A program made the translations under genes and the position numbers. Below, piece after piece: positions 6,516 to 10,944 of a stretch of 10,944 nt of DNA. Origin of the DNA: JAKEGN01 sp964465665 (GTDB lineage Bacteria; Pseudomonadota; Gammaproteobacteria; Steroidobacterales; Woeseiaceae); assembly GCA_964465665.1 (NCBI GenBank), contig CAYXKM010000099.1, positions 1-10,944 on the forward strand, read 5' to 3'. The stretch's first letter is position 1; every line of letters starts with the position of its first letter. The notes beneath the pieces were generated by a model, which made no database searches, was not told the origin of the DNA, and saw only the letters and a program-made list of their open reading frames with translations.

Positions 6516-8483
6516 GTGCACGATTACCACCTGACAATTGTGCTTGCCCCGCTGATCGCCGCCATCATTGCCGGTCTTTTCGGCCACAAGATCGGACGCG
6601 CCGGTTCGCACTGGATCACGATTCTTGCGGTAGGCCTGTCCTGTGTGCTGTCGGTGATCGTGCTGAAGCACCTGTATTTCGATGGCGGGTCGCCCGAGAA
6701 CTACAGCGTCTACACCTGGGCAGTGAGCGATGGCTTGCGCATGGAAGTCGGGTTCCTGATCGACAGGCTCAGTGCGCTGATGATGGTCGTGGTGACATTC
6801 GTCTCGCTGATGGTGCACATCTACACCATCGGCTACATGCACGACGACCCCGGGTACCAGCGCTTCTTCAGTTACATTTCGCTGTTCACCTTCTCTATGC
6901 TGATGCTGGTGATGTCGAACAACTTCCTGCAGCTGTTTTTCGGCTGGGAAGCCGTAGGCCTGGTTTCCTACCTGTTGATCGGATTCTGGTTCAAGCGCGA
7001 GTCGGCGATCTTTGCCAACCTGAAAGCGTTCCTGGTCAATCGCGTGGGGGACTTCGGCTTCATCCTCGGTATAGCCGGCGTTGTCATGTTCACCAATACG
7101 CTGGATTACGCCAGCGTGTTCTCCGCCGCCGACACAATCGCCGCGCAGGAAATCGAGATATTCAGAGGCGTAAGCTGGAACGCAATGACAATGATTTGCA
7201 TCCTGCTGTTCATCGGCGCCATGGGAAAATCAGCACAGGCGCCGTTACACGTGTGGTTGCCCGACTCCATGGAAGGCCCGACACCGATTTCAGCGCTGAT
7301 TCATGCCGCAACCATGGTCACAGCCGGCATTTTCATGGTCGCGCGCATGTCGCCACTGTTTGAATTGTCGGATACGGCGCTGGCGGTAGTCCTCGTCATC
7401 GGCTCATTGACGGCATTTTTCATGGGGTTGCTGGGTGTCGTGCAGAATGACATCAAAAGGGTCGTTGCATACTCGACCTTGTCCCAGCTCGGTTACATGA
7501 CGGTTGCGCTTGGCGTTTCGGCATATGGCGCAGCCATCTTCCATTTGATGACGCACGCTTTTTTCAAAGCATTGCTGTTTCTGGCCGCAGGCTCCGTGAT
7601 CATTGCCCTGCATCATGAGCAGGACATCCGCAAGATGGGCGGCCTGAGAAAGTACATGCCGGTCACTTACTGGACGGCGCTCGTCGGGTCGCTGGCCTTG
7701 ATCGGTTTTCCGGGTTCGGCGGGATTTTTCTCGAAGGACGCACTGATCGAGGCGGTGCGCGAATCCCACTGGCACGGGCAGGGCGCCATTTACTGGGTGG
7801 CCTATCTCAGCGTGTTGCTGGGTGTGTTCGTCACCGCATTGTATTCGTTCCGCATGTTTTTCCTGGTGTTCCACGGGGAGGAACGTGCGGACAAGCACAC
7901 CCGGTCGCACCTGCGCGAGTCGCCGGCGGTCGTGACCGTGCCTTTGGTCATGCTCGCGATTCCGTCGGCGGTCATCGGCTGGCTCACCATAGAACCGATC
8001 CTGTTCGGCGGTTTCTTTGGCGAATCGATCCAGGTGCTCGCAAAGCACGACGTGCTGGCGGAGCTGGGTACGGCATTTCACGGAAGTGCGCAATTCATCG
8101 TGCACGCAATGCAAGGACCGGCTGTTTACCTGGCGGGGTCGGGCGTATTGGTTGCGTGGTACCTGTACCTCAAACGACCGGATCTGCCGCAGAAGATCCG
8201 TGACAGGCTATCCGGCCTCTATGAACTGCTGGATAACAAATACTATTTTGACGATCTCTACATCAAGGGGTTTGCAGCGGGCGGCCGGTCGGTCGGCCGT
8301 TGGCTATGGCAGAAAGGGGACGAGTTCCTGATCGACGGGGTCATGGTGAACGGGACGGCGAATTCCGTCGTGCGTCTCGCCGGCGTGTTGCGGCAGTTGC
8401 AGACCGGGTACCTGTACCACTACGCCTTCGCCATGATCATTGCGCTGACCGCAGTGCTGTTCTGGCTCCTGTGGCTCAGTTGA
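6516..8483 (+). CDS. nuoL: NADH-quinone oxidoreductase subunit L (ND5-like antiporter subunit)
   Basis: This 655-residue subunit is the distal proton-pumping protein of the membrane arm, with about 16 transmembrane helices. It belongs to the Mrp-antiporter-like family. The key residues are visible: Glu145 in FFGWEAVGLVSYLLIGFWFK, Lys238 in MGKSAQAPLHVWLPDSMEGPTPISALIHAATM, His263 of that same segment, His343, His347 and Lys351 in IFHLMTHAFFKALLF, and Lys407-Asp408 in GFFSKDAL. The C-terminal part (about 535-655) includes YELLDNKYYFDDLYI, typical of the amphipathic lateral helix (HL) that runs along NuoM and NuoN, followed by a final anchoring helix. The start is GTG at 6516, 4 bases after the nuoK stop, with AAAGG at 6503-6507 in the nuoK end. 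Protein length fits the family. Confidence 0.97.
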   Translation: MHDYHLTIVLAPLIAAIIAGLFGHKIGRAGSHWITILAVGLSCVLSVIVLKHLYFDGGSPENYSVYTWAVSDGLRMEVGFLIDRLSALMMVVVTFVSLMVHIYTIGYMHDDPGYQRFFSYISLFTFSMLMLVMSNNFLQLFFGWEAVGLVSYLLIGFWFKRESAIFANLKAFLVNRVGDFGFILGIAGVVMFTNTLDYASVFSAADTIAAQEIEIFRGVSWNAMTMICILLFIGAMGKSAQAPLHVWLPDSMEGPTPISALIHAATMVTAGIFMVARMSPLFELSDTALAVVLVIGSLTAFFMGLLGVVQNDIKRVVAYSTLSQLGYMTVALGVSAYGAAIFHLMTHAFFKALLFLAAGSVIIALHHEQDIRKMGGLRKYMPVTYWTALVGSLALIGFPGSAGFFSKDALIEAVRESHWHGQGAIYWVAYLSVLLGVFVTALYSFRMFFLVFHGEERADKHTRSHLRESPAVVTVPLVMLAIPSAVIGWLTIEPILFGGFFGESIQVLAKHDVLAELGTAFHGSAQFIVHAMQGPAVYLAGSGVLVAWYLYLKRPDLPQKIRDRLSGLYELLDNKYYFDDLYIKGFAAGGRSVGRWLWQKGDEFLIDGVMVNGTANSVVRLAGVLRQLQTGYLYHYAFAMIIALTAVLFWLLWLS

Positions 8484-8499
8484 GACCGGGCATCGTCGC

Positions 8500-10032
8500 T
8501 TGGACCTCACGCACAACATCCTGAGTATGCTCGTCTGGCTGCCGTTGCTGGGTGGCATGGCGCTGTTGCTGGTCGGTGACGGCGGCAACGCAACTTCGCC
8601 ACGCGCGGCATCCATGCGCCTGCTCGCACTGGCCGTATCGCTGCTGACTTTCCTGCTGAGCCTGTTCCTGTATTCCAAATTCAATGCGGGCACGGCATCC
8701 ATGCAGTTTGTCGAGCGTGTTCCCTGGATCCAGGCGTTCGGCATCGAGTACTACCTGGGAGTCGATGGCATTTCGTCACCGTTGATCCTGCTTACGACAT
8801 TCATGACTCCGCTGGTTGTCATTGCAGGCTGGGACGGCATCAAGGCACGTCCGGCGCAGTACTTCGCGGCATTCCTGTTCCTCGAGGGACTGATGATTGG
8901 CGTTTTTGCCGCTCTTGATGCATTCCTCTTTTATGTGTTCTGGGAGGCCATGCTCGTGCCGATTTTCCTGATAATCGGGATTTGTGGCGGGGAACGGCGC
9001 ATTTATGCGTCGCTGAAATTTTTCCTGTACACATTTCTCGGCTCAGTGCTGATGCTGGTGTCGTTCATCTACCTTTATGGCAAGACGGGTGACTTCAACT
9101 TCTTTTCTTTCATGGACGTACCGCTCACTCTTTTTGAACAGCAGCTCATTTTTATTGCGTTCCTGCTCGCATTTGCCGTCAAAGTGCCGATGTGGCCGGT
9201 GCATACGTGGCTGCCGGACGCGCATGTGGAGGCACCGACCGGGGGCTCGGTGATCCTGGCCGCCATCATGTTGAAAATGGGTGGTTACGGGTTCATCCGT
9301 TTGTCGCTGCCGATGCTGCCCGATGGCAGTGCCTACTTCGCCGGTATGATGATTGCACTATCGCTGATCGCAGTCGTTTACATTGGCTTCGTCGCGTTGA
9401 TGCAGACCGACATGAAGAAACTGATCGCGTATTCCTCGATTGCTCACATGGGATTCGTGACCCTCGGCTTTTTCCTGCTGTGGTCGATCGGAGACGGATT
9501 TGGTGCGGAGCTCGGGATGACCGGCGGTATGGTGCAGATGATTTCACACGGCCTGGTCTCCGGTGCGATGTTCCTTTGCGTCGGTGTGCTGTACGACCGT
9601 GTGCACAGCCGAAAAATCGCAGACTACGGCGGAGTGGCGAATACGATGCCGGTGTTTGCCGCATTCATGGTCCTGTTCGCCATGGCCAATGCCGGCCTTC
9701 CGGGCACGTCGGGCTTTGTCGGGGAATTCATGGTCATCATTGCGAGCTTCAAGGCCAACGTCTGGTTTGCGTTTTTCGCTGCCTCGACGTTGGTTCTCGG
9801 TGCCGCGTACACCCTGTGGATGGTCAAGCGCGTAATTTACGGCGAAGTGGCCAACAGGAACGTTGCGGCGCTCCCCGACCTGAACCGGCGGGAGTTCCTG
9901 GTTCTCGGAGCGCTCGCTGTATCGGTGTTGCTGGTCGGACTGTGGCCCGCACCGCTCGTCGACATGATGTCATTTACGGTCGATCAGCTGCTCGAACAGA
10001 TTGCGCAGTCGAAATTGCCGGCAGCCAGGTAG
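8500..10032 (+). CDS. nuoM: NADH-quinone oxidoreductase subunit M (ND4-like antiporter subunit)
   Basis: This 510-residue antiporter-like membrane subunit (about 14 helices) lies between NuoN and NuoL and translocates protons. Conserved residues are Glu149 in FYVFWEAMLVPIFLIIG, Lys228 and His235 in AFAVKVPMWPVHTWLPDAHVEAPTGGSV, Lys259 in ILAAIMLKMGGYGFIR, the MKKLIAYSSIAHMGFV segment at 305-320, His350, and Glu409 in GTSGFVGEFMV. The start is taken as TTG at 8500, 16 bases after the nuoL stop, which gives MDLTHNILSMLVWLPLLGG and matches the short lead before the first helix in relatives. The first in-frame ATG is at 8527 (Met10) and would trim the N-terminus. Neither start has a strong ribosome-binding site, so the exact start is the least certain part of this entry. 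Confidence 0.95.
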   Translation: MDLTHNILSMLVWLPLLGGMALLLVGDGGNATSPRAASMRLLALAVSLLTFLLSLFLYSKFNAGTASMQFVERVPWIQAFGIEYYLGVDGISSPLILLTTFMTPLVVIAGWDGIKARPAQYFAAFLFLEGLMIGVFAALDAFLFYVFWEAMLVPIFLIIGICGGERRIYASLKFFLYTFLGSVLMLVSFIYLYGKTGDFNFFSFMDVPLTLFEQQLIFIAFLLAFAVKVPMWPVHTWLPDAHVEAPTGGSVILAAIMLKMGGYGFIRLSLPMLPDGSAYFAGMMIALSLIAVVYIGFVALMQTDMKKLIAYSSIAHMGFVTLGFFLLWSIGDGFGAELGMTGGMVQMISHGLVSGAMFLCVGVLYDRVHSRKIADYGGVANTMPVFAAFMVLFAMANAGLPGTSGFVGEFMVIIASFKANVWFAFFAASTLVLGAAYTLWMVKRVIYGEVANRNVAALPDLNRREFLVLGALAVSVLLVGLWPAPLVDMMSFTVDQLLEQIAQSKLPAAR

Positions 10033-10038
10033 CCCCAC

Positions 10039-10944
10039 ATGACTTTGTTCCCGATGACCCCGGCCGCTCCTGAAATCACGCTCACTGCGATGATTTGCGT
10101 GGTGCTGCTCGTGGACTTGTTTGTACCTCAGGAAAGGCGCGTTGTTACTTTCTGGCTGAGTATCGTCGCGCTGGCTGTTACCGCCGGGGCAGTGTTCGTC
10201 GTGTCGCATCCAGGGACGGTTCTCGCGTTCGATGGCAGTTACGTCAGCGATCCGCTCTCTCGGCTCATGAAATACGTCGCCATTGGCAGTGTCGCCGTCG
10301 GTTTCCTGTATGCGCGCGATTACCTCAAGCAAAACGAACTGCTGAAGGGCGAGTACTTCCTGCTCGGTCTGTTCGGCTTGCTTGGCATGATGATTATGAT
10401 GTCGGCTAACAGCCTGCTGACCATGTACCTCGGACTGGAGACATTGTCACTATCGCTGTATGCGCTGGTCGCATTCGAACGCGATTCGGCCAGAGCCGCG
10501 GAATCGGCAATGAAGTATTTCGTGCTTGGCGCCATCGCGTCCGGCGCTTTGCTGTACGGTATCTCCTGGGTCTACGGCGTGACGGGCACCTTGCAGTTTC
10601 ATGAGATTGCCGCGGCCGTACGCGAGAATCCATCGCTGAACGCAATGCCCCTTTGGTTTGGCCTCGCCTTCATGATCGTCGGTATAGCCTTCAAGTTCGG
10701 TGCCGTGCCGTTTCACATGTGGCTGCCGGACGTCTACCAGGGCGCAAGGTCTCCGGTGACCCTGTATATCGCCTCGGCGCCCAAGATTGCGGCCCTGGCC
10801 TTGCTGTTCCGTATCCTGGTGGATGGATTGGGCGATCTGCACGAGGTGTGGCAGGGCATGGTGATGGTCGTCGCTGTACTGTCACTGGTCATCGGCAATG
10901 TGGTCGCCATTGCGCAGACCAACATCAAGCGCATGCTCGGTTAC
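10039..10944 (+). CDS. nuoN: NADH-quinone oxidoreductase subunit N (ND2-like antiporter subunit), 5' part (partial)
   Basis: An open frame of 302 codons runs from the ATG at 10039 to the window edge, about 60-65% of a usual NuoN of around 480 residues. The product is the antiporter-like membrane subunit closest to NuoK. Diagnostic residues are Glu134 in MYLGLETLSLSLYALVAF, Lys219 and His225 in IAFKFGAVPFHMWLPDVYQGARSPVT, and Lys249 in IASAPKIAALALLFR. They correspond to Glu133, Lys217 and Lys247 of the E. coli protein. The last residues seen, QTNIKRMLGY, are the start of the conserved broken-helix region; the C-terminal third lies beyond the window. The start lies 6 bases after the nuoM stop and has AGGT at 10027-10030, eight bases upstream. 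Confidence 0.96.
   Translation, partial: MTLFPMTPAAPEITLTAMICVVLLVDLFVPQERRVVTFWLSIVALAVTAGAVFVVSHPGTVLAFDGSYVSDPLSRLMKYVAIGSVAVGFLYARDYLKQNELLKGEYFLLGLFGLLGMMIMMSANSLLTMYLGLETLSLSLYALVAFERDSARAAESAMKYFVLGAIASGALLYGISWVYGVTGTLQFHEIAAAVRENPSLNAMPLWFGLAFMIVGIAFKFGAVPFHMWLPDVYQGARSPVTLYIASAPKIAALALLFRILVDGLGDLHEVWQGMVMVVAVLSLVIGNVVAIAQTNIKRMLGY

Noticed and set aside
7404..8114. Minus-strand open frame of 236 codons opposite nuoL
   Set aside because: It is antisense to the conserved antiporter core of NuoL, with a His/Gln/Arg-rich low-information translation and no start context of note.
9192..10073. Plus-strand open frame of 293 codons in another frame within nuoM, extending into nuoN
   Set aside because: It overlaps strongly conserved nuoM sequence, and its translation is Arg/Cys/His-rich and featureless. 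It is a frame shadow, not an overlapping gene.
1..10944. Search for a novel system: inserted cargo genes, mobile elements, CRISPR arrays, RNA genes, internal terminators or repeats
   Set aside because: Genes are back to back with gaps of at most 16 bases, in canonical nuo order, and every product is recognisable. By eye I saw no direct or inverted repeat family or hairpin-plus-T-run. The window is an ordinary complex I operon.

Overview
This window is the interior of a proton-pumping NADH:ubiquinone oxidoreductase (respiratory complex I, NDH-1) operon. All genes lie on the + strand in the canonical order nuoD(3' end)-E-F-G-H-I-J-K-L-M-N(5' part). Both ends of the window cut a gene: only the last 15 codons plus stop of nuoD are present, and nuoN is open to the right edge after 302 codons.

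Organism: a Gram-negative proteobacterium is the best guess, more likely gamma- or betaproteobacterial than alpha because the genes are tightly packed with no accessory ORFs between them. This is inference; nothing here fixes genus or family. The base composition is moderately GC-rich and looks uniform along the window. NuoG is of the short, mitochondria-like type (723 residues, no N7 cluster ligands), and nuoD is followed directly by a separate nuoE.

Layout: positions 1-4012 encode the electron-input side. These are the NuoD C-terminus, then NuoE (cluster N1a), NuoF (FMN, NADH, cluster N3) and NuoG (clusters N1b, N4, N5). Positions 4009-5596 encode the junction subunits NuoH (membrane, quinone chamber) and NuoI (clusters N6a and N6b). 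Positions 5604 to the end encode the membrane arm: NuoJ, NuoK and the three antiporter-like subunits NuoL, NuoM and NuoN. Electrons pass from NADH through FMN (NuoF), the Fe-S chain (NuoF, NuoG, NuoI and NuoB, the last outside the window) to quinone at the NuoB/D/H interface. The NuoH-A-J-K-N-M-L membrane domain couples this to proton translocation.

The genes are nearly contiguous. Five junctions are 4-base stop/start overlaps (D/E, E/F, F/G, G/H, J/K) and the other gaps are 4 to 16 bases (H/I 4, I/J 7, K/L 4, L/M 16, N starts 6 bases after M). I see no internal promoter, terminator, RNA gene, mobile element, CRISPR array or cargo gene, and no non-coding stretch longer than 16 bases. Every key cofactor-ligand and proton-path residue I looked for in the complete subunits is present, so the operon appears intact. 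I found no sign of a previously undescribed system; the findings below are minor sequence-level observations.
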